Origin: Izemoplasma sp964435595
GTDB taxonomy: Bacteria; Bacillota_I; Bacilli_A; Izemoplasmatales; Izemoplasmataceae
Assembly (NCBI GenBank): GCA_964435595.1
Contig: CAYSZV010000003.1
Span: 1-64,000, forward strand
Length of the DNA: 64,000 nt
Reading direction: 5' to 3'
The position numbers and the translations under genes were made by a program. Under the pieces are notes generated by a model. It ran no database searches. It was given only the letters and a program-made list of their open reading frames with translations, and had not been told where the DNA came from. Below, one piece after another: positions 24,699-33,813 of the stretch; positions within the stretch are counted from its first letter, which is position 1, and each line of letters starts with the position of its first letter.

Positions 24699-24727
24699 AT
24701 TATAACATACGTTCTATAGTTTGTAAA
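24699..24727 (-). promoter_or_regulatory. Promoter of the XRE-cupin gene
   Basis: Minus-strand TTTACA (24722-24727) and TATAAT (24699-24704) are spaced by exactly 17 bases. Confidence 0.7.
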
Positions 24728-24748
24728 TGATTTATCTTAAACTCATAA

Positions 24749-24772
24749 AAAAGGACAATTTAATGTCCTTTT
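24749..24772 (-). terminator. Intrinsic terminator of pepA
   Basis: Stem AAAAGGACA / TGTCCTTTT just downstream of the aminopeptidase stop, with a T-rich minus-strand flank. Confidence 0.82.
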
Positions 24773-24776
24773 ATTA

Positions 24777-26168
24777 TCATAAGAATAGTTCGGTAAATGA
24801 CTTAACCATTACTCCTGTTGCTCCTGCATCTTTTTTCACTGAAGTACCTGCAATATCGAGGTGAATCCATTTTGTATCCTTCTCAATAAATTCTTCAATA
24901 AACGCTGCTGCTGTACTTGCTCCAGCTAATCTTGTTCCTTTATTTTTAATGTCTGCTACTTTGGATTTTAATTCTTTCCTATAAGAGTCTGCAATAGGCA
25001 TGTGCCATATTGGTTCATTTGTTAATTTTGTAGCTTTTTCAAACTCATTTAAAAACGTGTGGTCATTCGTGAAAGCACCTGTGTAAGCATAGCCCAAAGC
25101 TGCTACCATTGCACCGGTTAGGGTTGCAACATCAATGACTTTTTTTGCACCTTCTTTTTGAGCAAACCATACCGCATCTGCAAGAGTTAATCTTCCTTCA
25201 GCATCAGTAGAAATAATTTCAATTGTTTTACCCGAAGCAGCTGTTAATACATCATCTGGAACTACTGCTCCGTCTCCAATTCTATTATCAGTTGCTGCTA
25301 CAATTGCCATCACATTCGCTTTTGCATCTAATTTTGCTAATGCATTTATTGCACATATTACAGCAGCTGCACCTGCCATATCAACTTTCATACCCGGCAT
25401 TGATGTAGGGGTTTTTAGAGAATACCCTCCTGTATCATACATTACACCTTTGCCAACTAAAGCTGTCGGTTTGTTCCATTTTTCTAATCCTTGGTATTTT
25501 ACAAAAATCAATTTTGGTTCATCTTTTGATCCTTTGTTAACACCTAAGAACGATCCCATATTCATATCTTCTATTTCTTTTTTATCATAAATTCTAACTG
25601 TTACATTTTCGTGTCTCTCTAAGTCTTTTGCAAAGTTAGATAAATCCGTAGCATTCATATAGTTATATGGAGTGTTTACCAAATCTTTTGCCATATTTAT
25701 ACTTTCACCATATACATACCCTTTTTTCACCGCTGCATAAACTTCAGTTTCACCATAATAGAAGAAGTCTTTCACTTTTTCTTCAGTTTTCGACTTTAAT
25801 GCGTTAAATTCATAATTTTTTGTGAAGATAGTCTCTGATAAATCTTGTAATATTTTTAAATAATTATCATTTTCAAACGTGTCTACTAATACAACACAAT
25901 CTTCATCAATCATTGCGATTGCATCGTATATTTTTTGTAGTTTACTTTCTTTTGATAACATTTCATAATTTACTACATATATTTTCTCAGTATTTAATTT
26001 ACCCAATGTATATATTGTAGTAAATGGCTTTGTGATAACGTTTTTTAACACTCCGCCTAGTATTTCATTCATTTCTTGAACAAGTTTGCTATTAAAATTG
26101 TTTGCTAAAACAATTGCTTTTTCCTCGTCTTTTAATTTGAATATTTCTTGTGGTTTAATATCTACCAT
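24777..26168 (-). CDS. pepA: Leucyl aminopeptidase (M17 family)
   Basis: A 463-residue cytosolic M17 aminopeptidase removing N-terminal residues from peptides. The catalytic C-terminal half shows VGKGVMYDTGGYSLK near residues 236-250 (metal-binding Lys and Asp), KVDMAGAAAV near 260, and the signature STDAEGRLTLADAV near 315-328. The N-terminal domain (about 1-150) is divergent, as usual. The ATG at 26166-26168 follows AGGAGGG nine bases after the serS stop, so it probably shares the serS T-box transcript. Confidence 0.93.
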   Translation of the reverse strand: MVDIKPQEIFKLKDEEKAIVLANNFNSKLVQEMNEILGGVLKNVITKPFTTIYTLGKLNTEKIYVVNYEMLSKESKLQKIYDAIAMIDEDCVVLVDTFENDNYLKILQDLSETIFTKNYEFNALKSKTEEKVKDFFYYGETEVYAAVKKGYVYGESINMAKDLVNTPYNYMNATDLSNFAKDLERHENVTVRIYDKKEIEDMNMGSFLGVNKGSKDEPKLIFVKYQGLEKWNKPTALVGKGVMYDTGGYSLKTPTSMPGMKVDMAGAAAVICAINALAKLDAKANVMAIVAATDNRIGDGAVVPDDVLTAASGKTIEIISTDAEGRLTLADAVWFAQKEGAKKVIDVATLTGAMVAALGYAYTGAFTNDHTFLNEFEKATKLTNEPIWHMPIADSYRKELKSKVADIKNKGTRLAGASTAAAFIEEFIEKDTKWIHLDIAGTSVKKDAGATGVMVKSFTELFL

Positions 26169-26177
26169 AATTCCCTC

Positions 26178-27458
26178 CTATTTAATAATATTTGTTCTCA
26201 TATATGGAACAAGTACTTTTGGTATTACTATTGTACCATCTTTTTGTTGATTGTTCTCTAAAATTGCCACAACAGTTCTACCTACTGCAAGTCCACTTCC
26301 GTTTAATGTATGCACAAACTCTGGTTTTGCATCTTTTGTTCTCTTGAATCTAATATTTGCACGTCTAGCTTGATAATCTTCTGCATTACTAATACTCCCA
26401 ATTTCACGATATGTATTATAAGATGGTAGCCATACTTCAATGTCATATGTTTTTCTCATGCTAAATCCCAAATCTCCCGTACAAAGTGTAACAACTCTAT
26501 ATGGTAGTTCCAGTAAATCTAAGATTCTAGAACTGTTCTCTAACATTGCATCCAACTCTGTATAGCTGTTTTCTGGTTTTGTAAACTTAATTAATTCAAC
26601 TTTATTGAATTGATGTTGACGAATAATTCCACGAGTATCTCTACCTGCACTTCCTGCCTCTTGGCGGAAAGCAGTAGTAAAGGCTGTATATTTAATTGGC
26701 AATTGATTTCCATCTAACATTTCATTTCGATGTAGATTAATTGTTGGTACTTCGGCAGTCGGATTTAAATATAAATCGCGATCATCTACCACTTTAAAAG
26801 CATCCTCTTCAAATTTTGGAAATTGTCCTGTCGCGGTCATTGATTCTTTGTTAACAATATAAGGAGGGATAATTTCAGTATATCCATGATCGTGAGCATG
26901 AACATCTGTCATCCAATTAATTAACGCTCTTTCTAACCTTGCACCCAACCCTTTATATACTGTAAATCGACTTCCGGTAATTTTACTTGCTCTTTCAAAG
27001 TCTAAAATATCAAGATCTACTCCCAAATCCCAATGAGGCTTAGGTTCAAAATCAAATACAGGTAGTATTCCAACCTTTTTGATTTGAACGTTATCTTCTT
27101 CATTTAATCCTATTGGAATTTCTTTATTAGGTATATTTGGTGTTACGAGAAGTTGATAGTGAATATCTTCCTCAATATCGTTTAACTCAGATTGATATCC
27201 ATCTATTCCATCTTTTTTATCTTTAATCCCTTGTTTGATTTTATCGGCTTCTTCACGCTTTCCTTCACGCATTAATCCACCAATCTCTTTACTTAATAGA
27301 TTGACTTCCTTTTTTACATTTTCAATTAGACCAATTAATTCTCTTCTTCGGTCGTCTTTCTTTACTATTTCATGTAAATAAGAGAAATTTCCACCTCTAC
27401 GGTTTAATAACTCAATAATTTCTTCTGTGTTTTCTCTAATTTGTTTGATGTCTAACAT
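26178..27458 (-). CDS. serS: Seryl-tRNA synthetase
   Basis: A 426-residue class IIa synthetase. The N-terminal long coiled-coil arm (about residues 28-105) contacts tRNA-Ser, and the class II core carries motif 2 (FRQEAGSAGRDTRGIIRQHQFNKVE, about 265-290) and motif 3 (NGSGLAVGRTVVAILEN, about 385-400). The ATG at 27456-27458 follows AAGGAGG. It is preceded by a T-box with a UCU Ser specifier and followed closely by pepA. serS near gyrA is a Firmicute arrangement. Confidence 0.97.
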   Translation of the reverse strand: MLDIKQIRENTEEIIELLNRRGGNFSYLHEIVKKDDRRRELIGLIENVKKEVNLLSKEIGGLMREGKREEADKIKQGIKDKKDGIDGYQSELNDIEEDIHYQLLVTPNIPNKEIPIGLNEEDNVQIKKVGILPVFDFEPKPHWDLGVDLDILDFERASKITGSRFTVYKGLGARLERALINWMTDVHAHDHGYTEIIPPYIVNKESMTATGQFPKFEEDAFKVVDDRDLYLNPTAEVPTINLHRNEMLDGNQLPIKYTAFTTAFRQEAGSAGRDTRGIIRQHQFNKVELIKFTKPENSYTELDAMLENSSRILDLLELPYRVVTLCTGDLGFSMRKTYDIEVWLPSYNTYREIGSISNAEDYQARRANIRFKRTKDAKPEFVHTLNGSGLAVGRTVVAILENNQQKDGTIVIPKVLVPYMRTNIIK

Positions 27459-27482
27459 ATTAATTCCTCCTTTTTAATAAAA

Positions 27483-27690
27483 AAAGTCACCCTTAATCAA
27501 AAGGGCGACTTAAATATCGCGGTACCACCTTAAGTTAGAGTTTCCTCTATCTCTAAGCTTTTAACGGAGCCATCCGAGGGTAATTAACCCTGCTCGTAGG
27601 TAGATTTCATATACTTTGTATGTCAACTCACAGCACCGTTAACTCTCTATAATACTCCGGTATATTACTTATCCTAGTCTTCGCTTGTTG
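27483..27690 (-). ncRNA. T-box riboswitch of serS (specifier UCU)
   Basis: On the minus strand the T-box core AAGGTGGTACCGCG (27518-27531) is followed by a terminator with stem AAGTCGCCCTT / AAGGGTGACTT and a long T run before serS. The 5' part contains an AAGTAATA block as in the asnS leader, and the specifier region reads ATGAAA then TCT (27602-27604) then ACC. TCT is a Ser codon, in agreement with the gene. Confidence 0.9.
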
Positions 27691-27695
27691 TATTG

Positions 27696-27724
27696 ATATT
27701 AACAAAAACAATTATCTTTGTCAA
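27696..27724 (-). promoter_or_regulatory. Promoter of the serS T-box transcript
   Basis: Minus-strand TTGACA (27719-27724), 17-base spacer, TAATAT (27696-27701), just after the end of the GGDEF gene. Confidence 0.78.
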
Positions 27725-27726
27725 TT

Positions 27727-29259
27727 CTATCTAATATAATTATCTTTATTTGTTGCATATTTTACAATTTCCATTGAGTATTTTTGAGATGTTTCTTTCT
27801 TCATTTTATACATATTTTGATCTGCTTCTTGTAACAGTGCAAACACATCATTTCCAACATCATTAAAAGCTGTACCAATAGACACAGAGACTGTTTCGTA
27901 TAAGTTTTCACTATAACAACTTGATAGTATTTGATCCTTTATTTCATCCAACGTTTTCAGAGACGTATTCTCCAAAATAATTACAAACTCATCTCCGCCA
28001 ATTCTAGCCATTTCATACTGTTTTTGTGTTAACATTACCTCTTTCATAATTACAGCTAGTTTTTTAAGAAGATAATCTCCTCTTTCGTGACCAATATAAT
28101 CATTGTTTGCTTTCAGTCCATTTAAATCTAATGAAATTATACCAAGTGAATTATTTACAGAAATATTTTTAAGTCTATTTTCAATGAAATTTCTATTATG
28201 TAACCCTGTCATATTATCGTAATTGCTCAATTTATTCAATTCTCTTAGAAGTATAAATACCTGTGTTTCATCATACAATAAATACATCACACCATGGCCT
28301 TTCATGGTCTTCAATGTAAACTCTTTTCTCCTTAAGTGAAGGTGATCTTTATCTTCATTGCCTTCTTCATCAACATTGTATTCTTCATATACTATAATTT
28401 GTTTTCTTAAATCTTCTAGTAGTTGTGAAAACTTATTCCCGATGTACTTGTTCACACTTAAATCATATTTTTCTTCTAGAAGCTTAGATACATCAACTAT
28501 ATTATCTTCTGCATCTGTTAATACATACATTTCTCTCATGTTAGAAAGAATTTCTCCTCTTCCTGACATTTTTAGGTTAAATACCATGTCTTTACTATAA
28601 ATTACTTGATATAGAGCAAAGGTTGCAATTACAAGTGAAACATATGTTAAATCAACATTTGATTCTTCAGTTAATAATTGAAGTACATTGAATAAAAGCA
28701 CGATAATAACACTTACAAACATCGTTCTTGATATAACTTTGTATTGCCTGATGTGAGATTTTTTCTTTAGATAAATACCCAAGAAAGCAATTGATATAAA
28801 AAGTACTAAATATGTAATTGCAAGGTGATAAAAGAACATTATCCCTTTTTCCGCTGTGTAGAGGGATTCAAAATTAGCTACATCATTTATCTCCAATTGT
28901 AGCATCCACAGCGTCTGTGCGTTTGTAATTGCAATAAAATAATCAGTTATAAATATAATACCGAAAAGAAAAATTAACCATTTTGGCATTTTTAGTTCAA
29001 CATAGTTAAATACCGTACACAACATAAATGTTGCCATTAAAAATTTTAAAGGATACCCTAACATGTGAACATAATAAATAACGTTCATATTTGAAACAAA
29101 TCGTTCTATGAAAATTAGAATTGTCCAAACAAACGTAGCATTTACAAGAAATTTAAGACACCTGTATTTCATGTCTTTAGGGGTGTTATATAACTTCATT
29201 ACTGGAATAAAAGATAAAAATCCAATAATAACTATTGTGATATTAAGAAATATATTCAT
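27727..29259 (-). CDS. Diguanylate cyclase with seven-helix N-terminal membrane domain
   Basis: A 510-residue GGDEF protein. The first 225 residues hold about seven hydrophobic helices, resembling the histidine-kinase N-terminal 7TM sensor module. A PAS-like region follows (about 230-330), then the GGDEF domain (about 340-505) with an intact active-site GGDEF at 421-425. The residues before it read QKQYEMARI, so the RxxD inhibitory I-site is absent. It should make cyclic di-GMP in response to an unknown membrane signal. The ATG at 29257-29259 follows AAGGAGTGAG. It lies between gyrA and serS and seems separately transcribed. Confidence 0.92.
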   Translation of the reverse strand: MNIFLNITIVIIGFLSFIPVMKLYNTPKDMKYRCLKFLVNATFVWTILIFIERFVSNMNVIYYVHMLGYPLKFLMATFMLCTVFNYVELKMPKWLIFLFGIIFITDYFIAITNAQTLWMLQLEINDVANFESLYTAEKGIMFFYHLAITYLVLFISIAFLGIYLKKKSHIRQYKVISRTMFVSVIIVLLFNVLQLLTEESNVDLTYVSLVIATFALYQVIYSKDMVFNLKMSGRGEILSNMREMYVLTDAEDNIVDVSKLLEEKYDLSVNKYIGNKFSQLLEDLRKQIIVYEEYNVDEEGNEDKDHLHLRRKEFTLKTMKGHGVMYLLYDETQVFILLRELNKLSNYDNMTGLHNRNFIENRLKNISVNNSLGIISLDLNGLKANNDYIGHERGDYLLKKLAVIMKEVMLTQKQYEMARIGGDEFVIILENTSLKTLDEIKDQILSSCYSENLYETVSVSIGTAFNDVGNDVFALLQEADQNMYKMKKETSQKYSMEIVKYATNKDNYIR

Positions 29260-29301
29260 ATTCTCACTCCTTTATCCTATTATACATAATTGTGAAAACA
29301 A

Positions 29302-29323
29302 AAGTAGGTTGTTACACCTACTT
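29302..29323 (-). terminator. Intrinsic terminator after gyrA
   Basis: Stem AAGTAGGT / ACCTACTT with a six-base loop, 18 bases past the gyrA stop, followed by a T-rich minus-strand sequence. Confidence 0.75.
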
Positions 29324-29340
29324 ATTGTAATTTTTATATA

Positions 29341-31893
29341 CTAGTCGTTGTCTTGCTCGTTTTCAACATCTACACTCTTTGAAACTGAATCAATTTCTTC
29401 AATGGTTTCAACATCCGAAATTGTTTCTACTCCATCTTCTAAGAATTCATCATCTTCACTTTTTGGCACAATTGCAATTGTTGCAACTTTTTGCCCTTCA
29501 TTCAATTTGATTAATCTTACTCCTTGTGTTGCACGTTTTGAGGTAGCTATTTGTTCAATTGGTAGACGAATAATCATTCCTTTGTTTGTAGTTATAATTA
29601 AATCTTCGTCACCCTCAACAGATCTTAATTTCGTCAATTTTCCATTTTTTTCAGTGATTTGAAGCGTTTTAACCCCTTTACCACCACGGTTTTGTTGACG
29701 ATACTCTTCCACTATTGTTTTTTTACCATATCCATTTTCAGTTACAACCAAGATTTGATTTCTATCTTCAGTTACAACCGTCATTCCTACAACTTCGTCA
29801 CCTTCATTTAATAAGATTCCTCTTACACCAGAAGCGACACGACCCATTGATCTAGCTGTGTTCTCATGGAAACGAATTGCTTTACCATTTGATGCCCCTA
29901 ATATTACATCTCTTTCTCCATCAGTAAGTCTTACAGCTAATAACTCGTCTTCTTCACGTAAGTTGATTGCTTTGATTCCAGACACACGAATGTTTTTAAA
30001 ATCAGATACTGGAGTACGTTTTACAACCCCACCTTTGGTTACAAAGAACAAGAAGTTGTTTTCATTATCAAAATCATCAATTTTGGCTACAGCTGCTAAT
30101 GTCTCATCTTCATCTAAATTCAATAGATTCACTATTGGTAATCCTTTAGAAGCACGACCATAATTAGGAATTTTATATCCTTTCATTTTGTATACTCTAC
30201 CTTTATTAGTAAAGAACAAAATGAAATCATGAGTTGATGTGTTGATAATATGTTCAACAACATCATCATCGTGAGTTTTAATTCCCGTCATTCCCTTACC
30301 GCCACGGTTTTGTGTTTTATACACTTCAGTGTTCATACGTTTTGTATATCCACTTGAAGTGATTGTGATGATAACATCTTCAACTGGGATTAAATCTTCA
30401 TCTTCAATATCTAAATCAAGAGACAAACTGATTTCACTTCGGCGTTCATCACCATATTTATCTCTTATTGTTTCTAATTGATCAATAATAATTTCAAATT
30501 TCTTATCTTCATTTGCTAAAACAAATTCTAGCTCTTCAATTACTTTGACTAAATCATTTAATTCGTTTTCAACTTTTTCTCTCTCCAGACCGCTAAGTCG
30601 TCTTAAACGCATCTCAAGAATAGCTTTCGTTTGTTCTATTGACAAATTAAATTTAGATATTAATTGTTCTTCAGCATCATCATAAGAGTTTCTAATTGTT
30701 GCAATGACTTCATCAATATTATCTAATGCAACGATTAATCCTTCTAAAATATGGGCTCTTGCTTTTGCTTTCGCTAAATCAAATATTGTTCTACGTGTTA
30801 AAACTTCAATTTGATGTTCTACATAATATTTCAACATATCTCTTAAAGGTAACACTTGTGGTTGATTGTTTACCAAAGCCAACATGTTGATTCCAAATGT
30901 TGTTTGTAATGGTGTAAATTTATATAGGTTATTTAACGTTACATCCGCATTAACGTCTTTACGCAACTCAATCACAACTCTAATTCCTTTTCGGTTTGAT
31001 TCATCTCGTAAATCCGTAATCCCATCAATACGTTTTTCTTTTGCTAACTCAGCAATTTTCTCAATCAATCTTGATTTATTTACTTGATAAGGTATTTCAG
31101 TAACGATAATTGATTGTTTTCCTGATTTTGCAGTTACAATTTCAGTTTTTGCTCTCACTTTTATCGCACCATTACCAGTTTCGTATGCTTGTCTAAGGTT
31201 TGTCATTCCCATAATTGTTCCACCTGTTGGGAAGTCTGGCCCTTGGATATATTGCATTAACTCATCTGTGGTAATCTCGTTGTTTTCAATATATGCTAAT
31301 GTACCATTGATTACTTCAGTAAGATTATGTGGCGGAATATTCGTTGCCATTCCAACCGCAATCCCTGTAGCACCATTCATAAGTAAATTTGGAAATTTAG
31401 CTGGCAATACACTTGGTTCTCTTTCGCTACCATCATAATTATCTACAAAATCAATTGTATCTTTTTTAATATCTTGTAACATTTCTGATGTGATTTTCAT
31501 CATTTTTGCTTCGGTGTAACGCATCGCTGCAGCACCATCACCATCAATACTACCAAAGTTCCCGTGACCGTTAACTAGAGGATAACGATAACTAAATGTT
31601 TGTGCCATACGAACCATTGAATCGTAAATTGCAGTGTCTCCGTGAGGGTGATATTTCCCCATTACGTCCCCAACAATACGTGCTGATTTTTTGTATGATT
31701 TATCAGGTGTAACACCCAATTCTTCCATTCCATATAATATTCTTCTATGTACTGGTTTCAATCCATCTCTAACATCCGGTAATGCTCTTGCTACTATTAC
31801 ACTCATTGCGTAACTTAGGAATGAAGTTTTCATTTCTGTTGTTATGCTTATTGGTTTTACTTTATCATATGCGTTTATTTGCATTGTATCCAT
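29341..31893 (-). CDS. gyrA: DNA gyrase subunit A
   Basis: GyrA (850 aa) cuts and rejoins DNA in the gyrase heterotetramer. The catalytic tyrosine is Y126 in AAMRYTEAK, and the N-terminal region LPDVRDGLKPVHRRILYGM is canonical. The C-terminal beta-pinwheel includes GyrA-box-like QNRGGKG motifs (twice), which favours gyrase over topoisomerase IV. The last 45 residues are strongly acidic. The ATG at 31891-31893 follows TAGGAGGA; gyrB ends 12 bases upstream, so the two are one operon. Confidence 0.97.
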   Translation of the reverse strand: MDTMQINAYDKVKPISITTEMKTSFLSYAMSVIVARALPDVRDGLKPVHRRILYGMEELGVTPDKSYKKSARIVGDVMGKYHPHGDTAIYDSMVRMAQTFSYRYPLVNGHGNFGSIDGDGAAAMRYTEAKMMKITSEMLQDIKKDTIDFVDNYDGSEREPSVLPAKFPNLLMNGATGIAVGMATNIPPHNLTEVINGTLAYIENNEITTDELMQYIQGPDFPTGGTIMGMTNLRQAYETGNGAIKVRAKTEIVTAKSGKQSIIVTEIPYQVNKSRLIEKIAELAKEKRIDGITDLRDESNRKGIRVVIELRKDVNADVTLNNLYKFTPLQTTFGINMLALVNNQPQVLPLRDMLKYYVEHQIEVLTRRTIFDLAKAKARAHILEGLIVALDNIDEVIATIRNSYDDAEEQLISKFNLSIEQTKAILEMRLRRLSGLEREKVENELNDLVKVIEELEFVLANEDKKFEIIIDQLETIRDKYGDERRSEISLSLDLDIEDEDLIPVEDVIITITSSGYTKRMNTEVYKTQNRGGKGMTGIKTHDDDVVEHIINTSTHDFILFFTNKGRVYKMKGYKIPNYGRASKGLPIVNLLNLDEDETLAAVAKIDDFDNENNFLFFVTKGGVVKRTPVSDFKNIRVSGIKAINLREEDELLAVRLTDGERDVILGASNGKAIRFHENTARSMGRVASGVRGILLNEGDEVVGMTVVTEDRNQILVVTENGYGKKTIVEEYRQQNRGGKGVKTLQITEKNGKLTKLRSVEGDEDLIITTNKGMIIRLPIEQIATSKRATQGVRLIKLNEGQKVATIAIVPKSEDDEFLEDGVETISDVETIEEIDSVSKSVDVENEQDND

Positions 31894-31905
31894 GAATTCT
31901 TCCTC

Positions 31906-33813
31906 CTAAACATCCAAATTTTGTACGTATATTGCATTTGTTTGGATGAACTCTCTACGTGGAGCTACTTCATCACCCATTAACATACTAAATACTTCGT
32001 TTGCTTCAATTGCATCTTCTAATGTAACTTGTAACAACGTTCTAGTGGTTGGATCCATTGTTGTTTCCCATAATTGCTCGGGATTCATTTCACCAAGACC
32101 TTTATAACGTTGTATTGTTGCTCTCGCTCCAAAATCTTCTAGTAACGGAGCCAATTGTTCTTCTATATATGCATATCCAATACGTTTTCCTTGTTGAACT
32201 TTATATAATGGTGGTTGTGCTATATATACATATCCATTTTCTATTAACGGCTTCATGTGGCGGAACAAGAACGTTAGTAGAAGTGTTCTAATGTGTGCTC
32301 CATCCACGTCGGCATCGGTCATAATTATAATTTTATGATACTTATTTTGTGTTGCATCAAACTCATCACCAATTCCTGTTCCAAATGCTTGAATTAATGA
32401 TAAAATTTCTTTGTTTCCTAAGATTTTATCTAATCTTGATTTTTCTACGTTTAATACTTTTCCTCTTAATGGTAAGATTGCTTGAAACTCACTATCTCTA
32501 CCTTGTTTTGCACTACCACCGGCTGAATCTCCCTCCACTATATAAATCTCTGATTTAACGGGATCTTTGCTTCGGCAATCTGCTAATTTAGATGCAAATC
32601 CAAGACCATCCAATGGACTTTTTCTACGTGTTGCTTCTCTTGCTTTTTTCGCAGCAAGACGAGCACGTGACGCCATAATTGCTTTTTCAATTACTATTTT
32701 CGCATCAGCTGGATTTTCAAGCAAGAAACGGTCCAATCCATCTGATAAGATGTTTGCAACAATTTTACGAACTTCAGTTGAACCTAATTTTGATTTTGTT
32801 TGTCCTTCAAATTGAGGATCAGGATGTTTAACACTAATAATACAAGTAAGCCCTTCACGGGTGTCTTCCCCTACTAATGCTTCATCTTTTTTAAATATTT
32901 TGTTATCTCTTCCATAATTATTAAAAACACGTGTCAAAGTCATTCTAAATCCTTCTTCGTGTGTTCCACCTTCTATGTTGTTAATGTTATTCGTGAAACT
33001 GAAGATGTTTTGAGAATAATTTGTTCCGTATTGCATTGCGATTTCAACTTGAATATTGTCAATTTCACCCTCACAATAAATAACTGAGTTATGTAATTTA
33101 TCAGTAGAACGGTTTAAGTATTGAACATACTCCATAATTCCACCTTCATACTGATATGTATTTCGGATTGGCTCACTTGTTCTTAAATCATTAATCTCGA
33201 TTTTAATCCCTTTGTTTAAAAAGGCAAGTTGTTGGATACGGTTTCTTAATATTTCATACTCATATACAGTTGTTTCTTTGAATGTATTTGGATCTGCTTT
33301 AAACCATGTAGTTGTTCCTGAACGATCTGTAGGTCCGTGATCAATAACACCAGTTACACTAAATCCATATTCATAACGTTGTGTATATTTTCTTCCACCT
33401 TTATGAATTTCAACATCCATCCACTCTGAAAGAGCATTAACTACAGATGCACCTACACCGTGTAATCCTCCAGATACTTTGTATGAATCGTTATCAAACT
33501 TACCACCAGCGTGTAGTGTTGTTAAAATAGTTTCCACTGCTGGAAGTCCTGTTTTTGGATGGATATCCACTGGGATACCACGTCCATCATCTGATACTTT
33601 GATTACATTTTCTGGTAAGATTTCTACTGTAATTATAGAAGCTTCTCCAGCTAGTGCTTCATCTATTGAATTATCAACGATTTCCCATACTAAATGGTGT
33701 AATCCTTTCGGTCCGGTTGTACCGATATACATACCTGGACGTTTTTTTACAGCTTCTAAACCTTCTAGTATCTGAATATTACTAGAATCATATGTGTGAT
33801 TGTTTTGGTCCAT
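31906..33813 (-). CDS. gyrB: DNA gyrase subunit B
   Basis: GyrB (635 aa) supplies the ATPase of gyrase. The GHKL site is seen as EIVDNSIDEALAG near residue 45, DDGRGIP near 75 and the GGLHGVGASVVNALS lid near 115-129; the Toprim domain has IVEGDSAGGSAKQGRD near 418 and MTDADVDGAHI near 495. The ATG at 33811-33813 follows TAAGGAGAG. Its first 26 bases overlap the end of recF. Confidence 0.97.
   Translation of the reverse strand: MDQNNHTYDSSNIQILEGLEAVKKRPGMYIGTTGPKGLHHLVWEIVDNSIDEALAGEASIITVEILPENVIKVSDDGRGIPVDIHPKTGLPAVETILTTLHAGGKFDNDSYKVSGGLHGVGASVVNALSEWMDVEIHKGGRKYTQRYEYGFSVTGVIDHGPTDRSGTTTWFKADPNTFKETTVYEYEILRNRIQQLAFLNKGIKIEINDLRTSEPIRNTYQYEGGIMEYVQYLNRSTDKLHNSVIYCEGEIDNIQVEIAMQYGTNYSQNIFSFTNNINNIEGGTHEEGFRMTLTRVFNNYGRDNKIFKKDEALVGEDTREGLTCIISVKHPDPQFEGQTKSKLGSTEVRKIVANILSDGLDRFLLENPADAKIVIEKAIMASRARLAAKKAREATRRKSPLDGLGFASKLADCRSKDPVKSEIYIVEGDSAGGSAKQGRDSEFQAILPLRGKVLNVEKSRLDKILGNKEILSLIQAFGTGIGDEFDATQNKYHKIIIMTDADVDGAHIRTLLLTFLFRHMKPLIENGYVYIAQPPLYKVQQGKRIGYAYIEEQLAPLLEDFGARATIQRYKGLGEMNPEQLWETTMDPTTRTLLQVTLEDAIEANEVFSMLMGDEVAPRREFIQTNAIYVQNLDV

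Noticed and set aside
32049..32815. Long reading frames on the plus strand within gyrB
   Set aside because: They are shadows of the conserved gyrB sequence with no ribosome binding site or recognisable domains.
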